A stretch of DNA of 10,816 nt from Chlorobiota bacterium (GTDB lineage: Bacteria; Bacteroidota; Ignavibacteria; SZUA-365; JAADGX01). The stretch covers positions 1 to 10,816 of the forward strand of contig JAADGX010000237.1 in the NCBI GenBank assembly GCA_013152135.1, written 5' to 3'. The notes below the pieces were generated by a model that was not told where the DNA came from, did no database searches, and saw nothing but the letters and a program-made list of their open reading frames with translations. Within the stretch, counting starts at the first letter, position 1. Each line of letters starts with the position of its first letter. The position numbers and the translations under genes are program-made. Below, piece after piece: positions 1-5,874 of this stretch.

Positions 1-129
1 GAGCTTCACGCGGAGTACAGCAACATGCACCGATGAGCCGTAGACTTCGGATTCACGCGCCATGATGTCGCCGGGATCCATGACGAACGGAGAGCGAGCC
101 GATGCCGGCTGATAGGGCTGCATCGCCAT
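1..129 (-). CDS. Possible 5' part of an unidentified ORF running off the left edge
   Basis: After the stop of the NmrA-like gene the same minus-strand frame stays open to the window edge. The first ATG codons are at 129 and 123, giving 43 residues up to base 1. The fragment contains the stretches SPFVMDPGDIMARE and HVAVLRVKL, which read like ordinary protein, but I recognise no family. No clear Shine-Dalgarno sequence precedes either ATG. The downstream continuation is outside the window, so neither length nor product can be judged. The region could equally be non-coding spacer. Confidence 0.18.
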   Translation of the reverse strand, partial: MAMQPYQPASARSPFVMDPGDIMARESEVYGSSVHVAVLRVKL

Positions 130-237
130 ACATTTCTTGTGCGGCTGATCCCGAGCCTCGCTTGCTGATGCGACCGCGCGCGAATTCCTCTTTCCGCTTC
201 GTACCCTGACGCCTCCACCTTCACGGTGAACCGGTTG

Positions 238-1107
238 TCAGGCGCCGCCGCGTTGCTTCGCGCACCATTGCTCCAAGGTCGTCGTGGGAGCACCAAGCAG
301 GGCGTTTGCTTCCGAAGGGTCTCCACCTTCACCAGCTTTTTCGAAAAACCCCATCAAGTCGGCGATGAGCTGTATTTCCGGGTTGAAAGACACCTTGCCG
401 ATCAATGACAGCAGCCAAATCGGAACAGAGGTGACTTTTACCTCGGGATGCACGATCTTGCAGTACGTGTTCATCGCTTCCAACATGGTATAGGTTTCCG
501 GGCCGTAAATGAAAAGCCTCTTGTTCCCGGCTTCGGACAATTGAAACGCCTTGGAAACCATTTTCGCATAATCACTTGAGGCAAGCCAATGCAAGCGGTG
601 CGGCTGCTTTCCGATAACCATGGCCCGCTTCCCCTTGACGGCGAGAGGGAGGGATTCCATGAAATGCGTGGCACAGAAGATCGTATAGGGGACGCCGCTG
701 TCGCGGATGGCTTTCTCCGATTGAAGTTTCGCCTTGACCATGGGGAACCACGCATTCTCTTCAAACGTCGCCGCGCCGGACAAGTAGGTCAGACGCCGCA
801 CGCCCTTGCTTGCTGCAACCTTGGCAATGTTCGCCGTGCCTCCATATTCGATCCGGTAGAAATCCTCGGCCTTGGGGCCGCCTCTCAAGTTAATGTGGAC
901 GCCGTAGCATCCGTCGACGGCATCTTCCAGGGAGGCGGGGTCTTCAACGTCACCTTTGAAATACTCGAACGAATCCCCAAGCTTCGTTTTGGCGCTGTCC
1001 GGGTTTCTCGCCAGGACACGAACGTGATACCCGTCTTTCTGTAATTGCCGGGCGACGGGCATTCCCAACATGCCGGTCGCGCCTACAACAAGGATGGTTT
1101 CCTTCAT
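238..1107 (-). CDS. NmrA-like NAD(P)-binding Rossmann protein (atypical SDR family)
   Basis: This is a 289-aa cytosolic protein of the NmrA/atypical short-chain dehydrogenase type. Residues 9-15 read GATGMLG, the GxxGxxG dinucleotide-binding motif directly after strand beta-1. An arginine at the end of beta-2 (LAR34N) is usually associated with NADP(H) preference. The middle contains a LTYLSGAA strand and a K-x-x-x-E pair before SGVPYTIF, as in NmrA-like proteins. The classical YxxxK catalytic pair of true SDRs is not evident, so the protein may be a redox sensor or an isomerase- or reductase-like enzyme rather than a standard dehydrogenase. The start at 1107 is chosen over an upstream in-frame start at 1128 because AAAGGAA lies 7 bases before this ATG. 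It lies 168 bp downstream of the catalase gene on the same strand, so co-transcription is possible. The substrate cannot be inferred. Confidence 0.88.
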   Translation of the reverse strand: MKETILVVGATGMLGMPVARQLQKDGYHVRVLARNPDSAKTKLGDSFEYFKGDVEDPASLEDAVDGCYGVHINLRGGPKAEDFYRIEYGGTANIAKVAASKGVRRLTYLSGAATFEENAWFPMVKAKLQSEKAIRDSGVPYTIFCATHFMESLPLAVKGKRAMVIGKQPHRLHWLASSDYAKMVSKAFQLSEAGNKRLFIYGPETYTMLEAMNTYCKIVHPEVKVTSVPIWLLSLIGKVSFNPEIQLIADLMGFFEKAGEGGDPSEANALLGAPTTTLEQWCAKQRGGA

Positions 1108-1275
1108 GTCTGTTCCTTTCGATTCCAAGTGTGTTTACGTGTAATGGTCGTTTCAGTGCGCCGCAAATATTTCAGGGCAACCAATCCTGGAATGGAGGCG
1201 CGTGCGAAGCCGGGCGCGCAGTCCCAGACAGCGGGGAAATGGCAGGAGCCGGGTTTGACCGTTATCATGCCGTGA

Positions 1276-2718
1276 TCAAAGCCCCAAGCCCTTGGCAACT
1301 CCCTCACCGTACGCCTTATCGGCCTTGTAAAAATGAGCGACCATTTTTTCCTGTATTTCTTTCGAAACGTTTTTGAGCGTGCCGACAATATTGGCGATCA
1401 ATCTCGCCTGCTCACCCGCGGACATCAGGCGAAACAGCTCTCCCGGTTGAACGTAATCATCGTCCACGCCTCTCTTTTGCTCGTAACGATCGGCGTCGCC
1501 GGAAATCTTCAACGGTGGTTCCTTATACGCGGGGTCTGCCTGGGGACCGCCAAAACTATTCGGCTCGTAATTCACTGCCGCGCCGCCATTGTCTCCGCAG
1601 CACATGTAGCCATCGCGCTGGTAGTTGCTGACTTCCGTCGCCCGGGGGCGGTTGATGGGGAGTTGTTCGTGGTTGACACCTAAACGGTAACGATGTGCAT
1701 CCGCGTATGCGAAAACGCGCGCCTGAAGCATCTTGTCGGGAGAAAAGGAAATTCCCGGCACCACGTTGGCCGGTGAAAAGGCGGATTGTTCCACTTCTGC
1801 AAAATAATTGACCGGATTACGGTTCATCTCCAACACGCCAACTTCGATCAAAGGATAATCCTTGTGCGGCCAGACTTTGGTCAAGTCGAACGGGTTCCAG
1901 CGATAGTCTTCCGCTTCTGTTTCCGGCATGATTTGCACATAGAACGTCCACTTGGGATAGTCGCCGCGTTCAATCGCTTCGAAGAGCTGGCGCGTGTGGT
2001 AATCAGGGTCTTCCCCGGCGATGCGGTTTGCTTCTTCGGGGGTCATGTTCCGGATTCCCTGTTGCGTCTTGAAGTGGAATTTCACCCAAAAGCGTTCATC
2101 ATTCGCGTTGATGAAACTGTAGGTGTGGCTTCCATAGCCGTTCATATACGGAATACCTGCCGGGATGCCGCGGTCCGAGAACAGGATGGTCACCTGGTGC
2201 AATGCTTCGGGAACCAACGACCAGAAATCCCACCACATCGTTTCCGACCGCAGGTTTGATTGCGGCATCCGTTTTTGCGTATGGATAAAGTCAGGGAATT
2301 TCATTGCGTCGCGAATGAAAAACACGGGCGTGTTGTTGCCCACCATGTCCCAGTTCCCTTCTTCGGTGTAGAATTTCAACGCGAAACCCCTGACGTCCCG
2401 AACCGTGTCCGCCGAACCTTTCTCGCCCGCCACGGTTGAAAAACGCGCGAAGACGTCGGTTTCTTTTCCTACTTCGGAAAACAGTCCGGCCTTTGTGTAG
2501 CGAGTGATATCCTTTGTCACCGTGAATGTCCCGTGCGCGCCCGCTGCCTTGGCGTGCACGACGCGTTCCGGGATGCGTTCGCGATGAAAATGTGCCAGCT
2601 TGTTCAGCAGGTGATGGTCCTGTAGCAATACCGGTCCGCGTTCTCCCGCCGTCAGGGATGTCTGATTATCGCCGACGGGTATTCCCGCCGCCGTCGTCAA
2701 GATATTTTTCTTATTCAT
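1276..2718 (-). CDS. katA: Monofunctional haem catalase, small-subunit (clade 3) type
   Basis: This 480-aa haem catalase converts hydrogen peroxide to water and oxygen. Key residues are all visible: the distal catalytic His55 within RVVHAKAAGAHGTF, the distal Asn128 in DMVGNNTPVFF, and the proximal haem ligand Tyr338 in the RVFAYADAHRYRLG signature. The spacing matches small-subunit clade-3 catalases, which are about 480-500 residues long. There is no C-terminal flavodoxin-like extension as in large-subunit enzymes. No signal peptide is visible, so a cytosolic location is expected. The ATG at 2718 has GGGGAG nine bases upstream. About 247 bp of non-coding DNA precede the gene, enough for its own promoter, although I could not pick convincing -35/-10 boxes. 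The 3' neighbour is the NmrA-like gene. The family call is very secure; the symbol katA is used generically. Confidence 0.97.
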   Translation of the reverse strand: MNKKNILTTAAGIPVGDNQTSLTAGERGPVLLQDHHLLNKLAHFHRERIPERVVHAKAAGAHGTFTVTKDITRYTKAGLFSEVGKETDVFARFSTVAGEKGSADTVRDVRGFALKFYTEEGNWDMVGNNTPVFFIRDAMKFPDFIHTQKRMPQSNLRSETMWWDFWSLVPEALHQVTILFSDRGIPAGIPYMNGYGSHTYSFINANDERFWVKFHFKTQQGIRNMTPEEANRIAGEDPDYHTRQLFEAIERGDYPKWTFYVQIMPETEAEDYRWNPFDLTKVWPHKDYPLIEVGVLEMNRNPVNYFAEVEQSAFSPANVVPGISFSPDKMLQARVFAYADAHRYRLGVNHEQLPINRPRATEVSNYQRDGYMCCGDNGGAAVNYEPNSFGGPQADPAYKEPPLKISGDADRYEQKRGVDDDYVQPGELFRLMSAGEQARLIANIVGTLKNVSKEIQEKMVAHFYKADKAYGEGVAKGLGL

Positions 2719-2965
2719 TTCGACGTTCTCCCCGGATGGTTGTGTTCGGTTTATTTGCGATGAATGGTGATGAACCTGGAGGTCAATGGTTATTCGCTCC
2801 GACGGTCGCAGTAAACGTCACCCTTCTATCCATATAATCGGACAAAAATACGTACGCATCAAAATGCAATATACCGAACACGGGCGGCGGTGACGTTCCG
2901 TCATCGTACGTCGGTGGTTGCGTCGCATGCGTTGCCACGTACCATGTTCATGGGTGGACGAATGA
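2719..2965. other. Intergenic region upstream of catalase with repeats and dyads
   Basis: These 247 bp lie between the end of the isochorismatase-like gene and the catalase start. I see no credible ORF. The region carries a 19-bp near-copy (2785-2803) of the 3' end of the neighbouring hydrolase gene, a TGACG-TTC-CGTCA dyad (2891-2903), and a TACGT...ACGTA imperfect inverted repeat (2907-2941) around the palindrome CGCATGCG. The catalase promoter must lie here if the gene is transcribed independently. The catalase Shine-Dalgarno sequence (GGGGAG) is at about 2728-2733 on the minus strand. Confidence 0.6.
2785..2803. repeat. Direct repeat copy 1 (matches hydrolase 3' end)
   Basis: On the plus strand this reads AATGG followed by TTATTCGCTCCGAC. 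The second copy at 2961-2979 reads AATGA followed by the same 14 bases, so 18 of 19 positions agree. The two copies are 176 bp apart. The second copy is the stop codon and last codons (R-S-E-stop) of the isochorismatase-like gene. In this copy the minus-strand reading also gives R-S-E-stop. Confidence 0.7.
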
Positions 2966-2979
2966 TTATTCGCTCCGAC
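2961..2979. repeat. Direct repeat copy 2 (within hydrolase 3' end)
   Basis: This is the partner of the repeat at 2785-2803. It overlaps the stop codon of the isochorismatase-like gene (TAA at 2968-2966 on the minus strand). Confidence 0.7.
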
Positions 2980-3565
2980 CAGCGCCCAGCCTTTCCAGGA
3001 ATTCCCGGGAATTCACCACGCGTTCACGATGCTTGCGCTCGGCGTTTTTCTGGAAGAAACCGTTGAACGTCGCCGTGCAGTCAGCAACCAGCCAGGCTTC
3101 GAATCCCTTCCGCAGCGCGGTCCGCAACGTCTTCGACGGGCATTGATCCGTTGCGAATCCGCATATGAACACGTGTTTGATACCGTGGGTTTTTAACTCG
3201 TCCTCCAGGCCGCTTTTATAAAAAGCGTCGAACCCGCTCAAGTTGTAATATTCTCGTCGAGCGATGATATCCCCCTCCGCGAACAGGCCCTGAACCAATT
3301 CCGCCTTCCAGGTGTCTTTCGTAAAGATCTTGCCGAACGTCAGGTATGCCAGCCAGCCTTTCTTGCGATTGGTATCGACGACCAACGGCGCATGTATGAT
3401 GGTGACTCCTCGTTCCCTCGCTTCCTTCACCAGACGCCGTGTTCTTTCCACGACGTCTCTCGTTTCCAGTTGCTTCCTGATCAGCCGGTTGAACAGCCCT
3501 TTCTCCGTCCATTGTTTTTGAAACTCCACGAGAACAATGGCTGTTTCGCCCTTGTTTATTTCCAT
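2966..3565 (-). CDS. Isochorismatase-like cysteine hydrolase
   Basis: A 199-aa cytosolic alpha/beta hydrolase of the isochorismatase/nicotinamidase superfamily. It opens with the core strand TAIVLVEFQKQW, and the nucleophile loop CGFATDQC places the predicted nucleophile at Cys142. The usual triad in this superfamily is Asp-Lys-Cys. Here the first acid is Glu14, which I recall in other members of the family. The position where Lys is expected, before the YYNLSGF segment, reads ARRE, with arginines at 103 and 104. Substrate and activity are therefore uncertain; the fold assignment is secure. The ATG at 3565 is preceded by GGGAG at 6 bases. The gene follows the Crp/Fnr regulator by 74 bp on the same strand and is probably co-transcribed with it. 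Its last codons are part of a 19-bp repeat also found in the catalase upstream region. Confidence 0.88.
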   Translation of the reverse strand: MEINKGETAIVLVEFQKQWTEKGLFNRLIRKQLETRDVVERTRRLVKEARERGVTIIHAPLVVDTNRKKGWLAYLTFGKIFTKDTWKAELVQGLFAEGDIIARREYYNLSGFDAFYKSGLEDELKTHGIKHVFICGFATDQCPSKTLRTALRKGFEAWLVADCTATFNGFFQKNAERKHRERVVNSREFLERLGAGRSE

Positions 3566-3639
3566 TGCAAACTCCCTTCAAATCAATTCGTCGTCGCTCG
3601 CAATGTAGAACAGGCTCCCCCGAAATCCATTAACATAGG

Positions 3640-4248
3640 TTAAGATTTTTTTAATTTTGAACGGATCCGACTCAACGAAACGGGCGTTATTCCCAAGTAT
3701 GAAGCAATGTAATACTGCTTGATTTTCTTCTCGAGCCCGGGATAATCCTGGACAAACTTCACGTACCGCTCCGTCGCGTCGTCCACGAGAAGTTCGCATT
3801 CGCGCTTCTCTTTTTTTATTATCAACGTTTCGGTTAATTGTTGATTGATGATTCGCCAACAAACATGGCCGGAAGAAATTCTCTTGTACGATTCATACGG
3901 GGCGACGAGCAGGGACGAATCCTCAAGCGCTTCTATGAACAGCCGAGACGGCTCTCCCAGCAACAAGGCGCTATACGCGGCAACCATTTCATTTTCCACG
4001 CAAAATGCCTTCGTGAATTCGCCGCCGTTATCATTCAGGTAATAAAGTCGCAAGATGCCCGATACGATAAATCCGATCGTGTGCGGACGTTCTCCGGCCC
4101 TGACAAAAAACTGCCCTTTATTCAATTGTTCGTGCCTGAAAACTCCGGCCATCTTTTCCGCTTCGCCATCAGGAACATCCGTGATGGATCGAATGAACGC
4201 AAGGTATTTCTTGTATTCCGAACTGTTTATGGACGTATTTGTATGCAT
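3640..4248 (-). CDS. Crp/Fnr-family transcriptional regulator
   Basis: A predicted DNA-binding regulator of about 202 aa. Residues about 25-130 form a cyclic-nucleotide-binding-type beta-roll (LNKGQFFVRAGERPHTIGFI is its first part), joined by a long helix to a C-terminal helix-turn-helix. The C-terminal segment YYIASYLGITPVSLSRIRSK is the recognition-helix region typical of short Crp/Fnr proteins in the FCB group. The cAMP-binding signature of E. coli CRP is not conserved and there are no Fnr-type cysteine clusters, so the ligand is unknown. I place the start at the ATG at 4248, which has GGAG nine bases upstream. A longer reading from a GTG at 4299 has no ribosome-binding site. The gene sits between a six-helix membrane protein (65 bp upstream) and the cysteine hydrolase (74 bp downstream), all in one direction, suggesting an operon. 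Confidence 0.9.
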   Translation of the reverse strand: MHTNTSINSSEYKKYLAFIRSITDVPDGEAEKMAGVFRHEQLNKGQFFVRAGERPHTIGFIVSGILRLYYLNDNGGEFTKAFCVENEMVAAYSALLLGEPSRLFIEALEDSSLLVAPYESYKRISSGHVCWRIINQQLTETLIIKKEKRECELLVDDATERYVKFVQDYPGLEKKIKQYYIASYLGITPVSLSRIRSKLKKS

Positions 4249-4313
4249 TTCCACCACTCCAGGCATAACTGTTACAAAATCATCAATAAGCGCTTCCACG
4301 TGCTATTTTAGCA

Positions 4314-4883
4314 TCACACCAGGACGAACAGGACCGCTTCCGCGATTATTTCCATTACGAAAAACACGAGAAGAATCGCGTGAACCCGGTAGTTTTTTGA
4401 AACTGCGAGCACCGTGATCAAGCCTATAAATGCAATTTTAAGCAGAATACTCATTGCATGGATTTGATCACCCGCCAATGATTTCCCCGCGATCGATATG
4501 ATAAAAGCCAATGAATACACGGCGCACATCAGGCCCCAAAAATAGCGATGGTTGCTGAAGTAGTACTGCTTGAGACTGATTCCCTCGTCTGGAATTGAAT
4601 CGGGAAAGACTGACGATACCAGGAGGTACAGCAGAACCAGCAGGTGTCCATAACCTATGAAGATTATGAAATTCTTCCAATGCTCGGCATCCTGGGTATA
4701 CGAAATCGCCCACCAGTTCTTCAGGATAATCAACAGGATATACCACGCAGCCAGGAGGGGCAGCCAGTGCCATCGTACGGAGTCTCTTGCCCGTATAAGC
4801 TTATGGAGGCTTCCAAACAGATCGGTCAGCATCAGCCCGTAGACGATGGTAACCAGAGTTACGACGATTTCAAAATGTGACAT
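4314..4883 (-). CDS. Uncharacterised six-helix integral membrane protein
   Basis: A 189-aa hydrophobic protein with six likely transmembrane helices at about residues 4-24, 38-58, 72-92, 112-132, 143-161 and 166-188, separated by short loops. I do not recognise a catalytic motif or a named transporter family. The N-terminus with the TDLFGSLHKL segment after helix 1 resembles small membrane proteins of unknown function. The start at 4883 is preferred over an in-frame ATG at 4910 because an AGGG lies nine bases upstream and the N-terminus then begins directly with helix 1. The support is moderate. The TGA of the upstream possible remnant frame overlaps this ATG by one base (TGATG). The gene leads the probable operon with the Crp/Fnr regulator and the isochorismatase-like hydrolase. 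Confidence 0.75.
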   Translation of the reverse strand: MSHFEIVVTLVTIVYGLMLTDLFGSLHKLIRARDSVRWHWLPLLAAWYILLIILKNWWAISYTQDAEHWKNFIIFIGYGHLLVLLYLLVSSVFPDSIPDEGISLKQYYFSNHRYFWGLMCAVYSLAFIISIAGKSLAGDQIHAMSILLKIAFIGLITVLAVSKNYRVHAILLVFFVMEIIAEAVLFVLV

Positions 4884-5191
4884 CACAACAACCCTGAATT
4901 CGTGAAGCATGCATTTATTAAAGGCCCCGTGTCATGAAGAGGCAATGATTCGTTCTTGAAATCACGCAGGCGTATGCGCACGGCGTACATTTGCGGCTTG
5001 TTCCCCTTTGAGCGTCCGGCAGGGCTTCTTCGAGCGATTTCCGGTATTTTCACGTACCCGGGAGGAAATTCTCCCTCCACTGTGCGATAAATCGTGGCCG
5101 GGCCGCCACGCACGCGGTAGTTCGCGAGCGCGGATATCATGCCGGATACATCCCGCCGGTTTTCGAAACGCGTGTCAGCATACGGTACCGA
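4883..5191 (-). pseudogene. Possible gene remnant or small ORF upstream of membrane protein
   Basis: A minus-strand frame is open from 5191 to the TGA at 4885-4883. From the internal ATG at 5140 it would encode 85 residues. Upstream of that ATG the frame still reads like protein (YADTRFENRRDVSG). The region up to about residue 60 uses codons with G/C in the third position, similar to real genes here. Conserved-looking pieces include NYRVRGGPATIYR and EGEFPPGYVKIPE. There is no start codon before 5140 and no Shine-Dalgarno sequence at 5140, so I favour the degraded 3' end of a former gene. Its stop overlaps the ATG of the membrane protein as TGATG, which would also suit a coupled small ORF. 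No family is recognised. Confidence 0.3.
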
Positions 5192-5214
5192 TTAATTTTC
5201 TTCGTAAAATAAAG

Positions 5215-5243
5215 TTGGATTCCCCGATATTATTTTGTATACT
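5215..5243 (+). promoter_or_regulatory. Sigma70-like promoter for the putative structured RNA
   Basis: TTGGAT (5215-5220) and TATACT (5238-5243) are separated by exactly 17 bases. They match TTGACA at 4 of 6 positions and TATAAT at 5 of 6. Transcription would begin near 5250, about 22 bases before the folded region. The surrounding DNA is AT-rich. Confidence 0.55.
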
Positions 5244-5249
5244 GTATCT

Positions 5250-5371
5250 CTATGCTGATTTGTACATACGATGTCCGATCCACCGAAGGAGCCGACCGCC
5301 TTTAATTGCGGTAGGGAACTATTCCCTGCCCGGCTAAATGCTTCAGACAATGGATATGGACACTTTTTTTT
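5250..5371 (+). ncRNA. Putative structured small RNA or leader element with terminal U-tract
   Basis: Between a sigma70-like promoter and a run of eight T the plus strand can form one compact fold. The closing helix pairs 5272-5282 with 5351-5362 (11 pairs, one G-U, one bulged A at 5356). Next comes GAAG 5285-5288 with CTTC 5341-5344, then AGCCG 5290-5294 with CGGCT 5331-5335. These enclose two adjacent hairpins: ACCGC/GCGGT (5295-5299 with 5308-5312, loop CTTTAATT) and AGGGAA/TTCCCT (5313-5318 with 5322-5327, loop CTA). The T-run at 5364-5371 starts two bases after the closing helix, as in an intrinsic terminator. No known RNA family is recognised. It may be a free sRNA of about 120 nt, or a regulatory leader of the RRM gene, which starts 127 bases further on. 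An alternative hairpin, GGTAGGGAA/TTCCCTGCC (5310-5318 with 5322-5330), competes with the first inner hairpin. Open frames across this region look non-coding. Confidence 0.5.
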
Positions 5372-5498
5372 ACAAATCGCTGGATTTTTCAATTTGTACG
5401 TACCCCACAGGATTGTTACCTGTCACAGTTAATCTATTTGTGCGAAGAAATATTCCTTTAGATGGGTACATCTATTCTCATTCTTTTTGGAGTTCACT

Positions 5499-5798
5499 AT
5501 GAACATCTACGTCGGGAATCTCCCGAAATCAACAAACGAAGAAGCAGTCCGCAAGGTCTTTGAAACCTATGGCAAAGTTCGTGAAGTCAAGCTGATTCAA
5601 GATAAATTCACACAGGAACTTCGTGGCTTTGGATTTGTCGAAATGCCGTCGAAGACGGAAGCCCAAGAGGCCATCAAAAATATCGATGGATCCGAGCTTG
5701 AAGGTCGCAACCTTATTGTTAATGAAGCTCGTCCGCGTGAGGACAGGTCTGATAACAAGAATCGACGTGGCGGCGGCGGATACTCCCGCTCATGGTAA
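5499..5798 (+). CDS. Single-RRM RNA-binding protein with glycine-rich tail
   Basis: A 99-aa cytosolic protein consisting of one RNA-recognition motif and a short tail. RNP2 is IYVGNL (residues 3-8) and RNP1 is RGFGFVEM (residues 42-49), with the aromatic residues that stack on RNA bases at Tyr4, Phe44 and Phe46. The tail is rich in charged residues and ends in RRGGGGYSRSW, as in eukaryotic-like glycine-rich RNA-binding proteins and their bacterial relatives. In bacteria such single-RRM proteins are linked to cold adaptation and post-transcriptional control; that role is family knowledge, not shown here. The ATG at 5499 is chosen because GGAG lies 6 bases upstream. An in-frame TTG at 5487 would overlap that site. 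The gene is monocistronic, with a strong terminator right after it and a structured element upstream that may take part in its regulation. Confidence 0.95.
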   Translation: MNIYVGNLPKSTNEEAVRKVFETYGKVREVKLIQDKFTQELRGFGFVEMPSKTEAQEAIKNIDGSELEGRNLIVNEARPREDRSDNKNRRGGGGYSRSW

Positions 5799-5828
5799 AT
5801 ACCGACAGTTAGTCGATATCGTTTTACG

Positions 5829-5865
5829 CGCCCCTGCAGATCGACGTGCAGGGGCGTTTTTGTTT
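5829..5865 (+). terminator. Intrinsic terminator of the RRM gene
   Basis: A perfect 10-bp stem pairs CGCCCCTGCA (5829-5838) with TGCAGGGGCG (5847-5856) across an 8-base loop, followed directly by TTTTTGTTT. It lies 30 bases after the RRM stop codon and just before the 3' end of the convergent esterase gene. The U-tract exists only for the plus strand, so it is not a strong terminator for the minus-strand operon. Confidence 0.93.
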
Positions 5866-5874
5866 ATGGGATTC

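Larger units (their letters stand above)
4884..5498. other. Divergent intergenic region between membrane-protein operon and RRM gene
   Basis: About 600 bp lie between oppositely directed genes. The left part (4884-5191) is GC-rich and carries the possible remnant frame on the minus strand. The part right of about 5195 is AT-rich and carries the promoter, structured RNA and T-tract described separately. The last 125 bp before the RRM gene hold a small inverted repeat, ACAGG-7-CCTGT (5407-5423), and a GATG-GGTA-CATC hairpin (5461-5472). I could not identify a second clear promoter there. Confidence 0.6.

Noticed and set aside
1104..1268. 54-aa minus-strand frame between catalase and the NmrA-like gene, with an ATGA overlap with the latter.
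   Set aside because: It has no ribosome-binding site, no recognisable features and low-complexity GC-driven composition. The overlap is likely due to chance.
1786..2259. Plus-strand open frame of 157 codons.
   Set aside because: It is antisense to the catalase gene, whose active-site residues and full-length match leave no doubt about the coding strand.
3838..4311. Plus-strand open frame of 157 codons.
   Set aside because: It is antisense to the Crp/Fnr regulator; a mirror frame with no independent support.
5008..5337. Plus-strand open frame of 109 codons in the intergenic region.
   Set aside because: It runs through the promoter and the first part of the structured RNA, has no ribosome-binding site and shows composition changes typical of non-coding DNA.
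5282..5362. Echo of a glycine riboswitch core: CACCGAAGGAG at 5281-5291 and CTTCAG...GGACA further on resemble conserved strings of that class.
   Set aside because: The expected 5' GGAGAG strand and P2 hairpin are missing. Here GAAG pairs with CTTC, which is not the glycine aptamer topology, and the downstream gene is unrelated to glycine. A covariance-model search would settle it.
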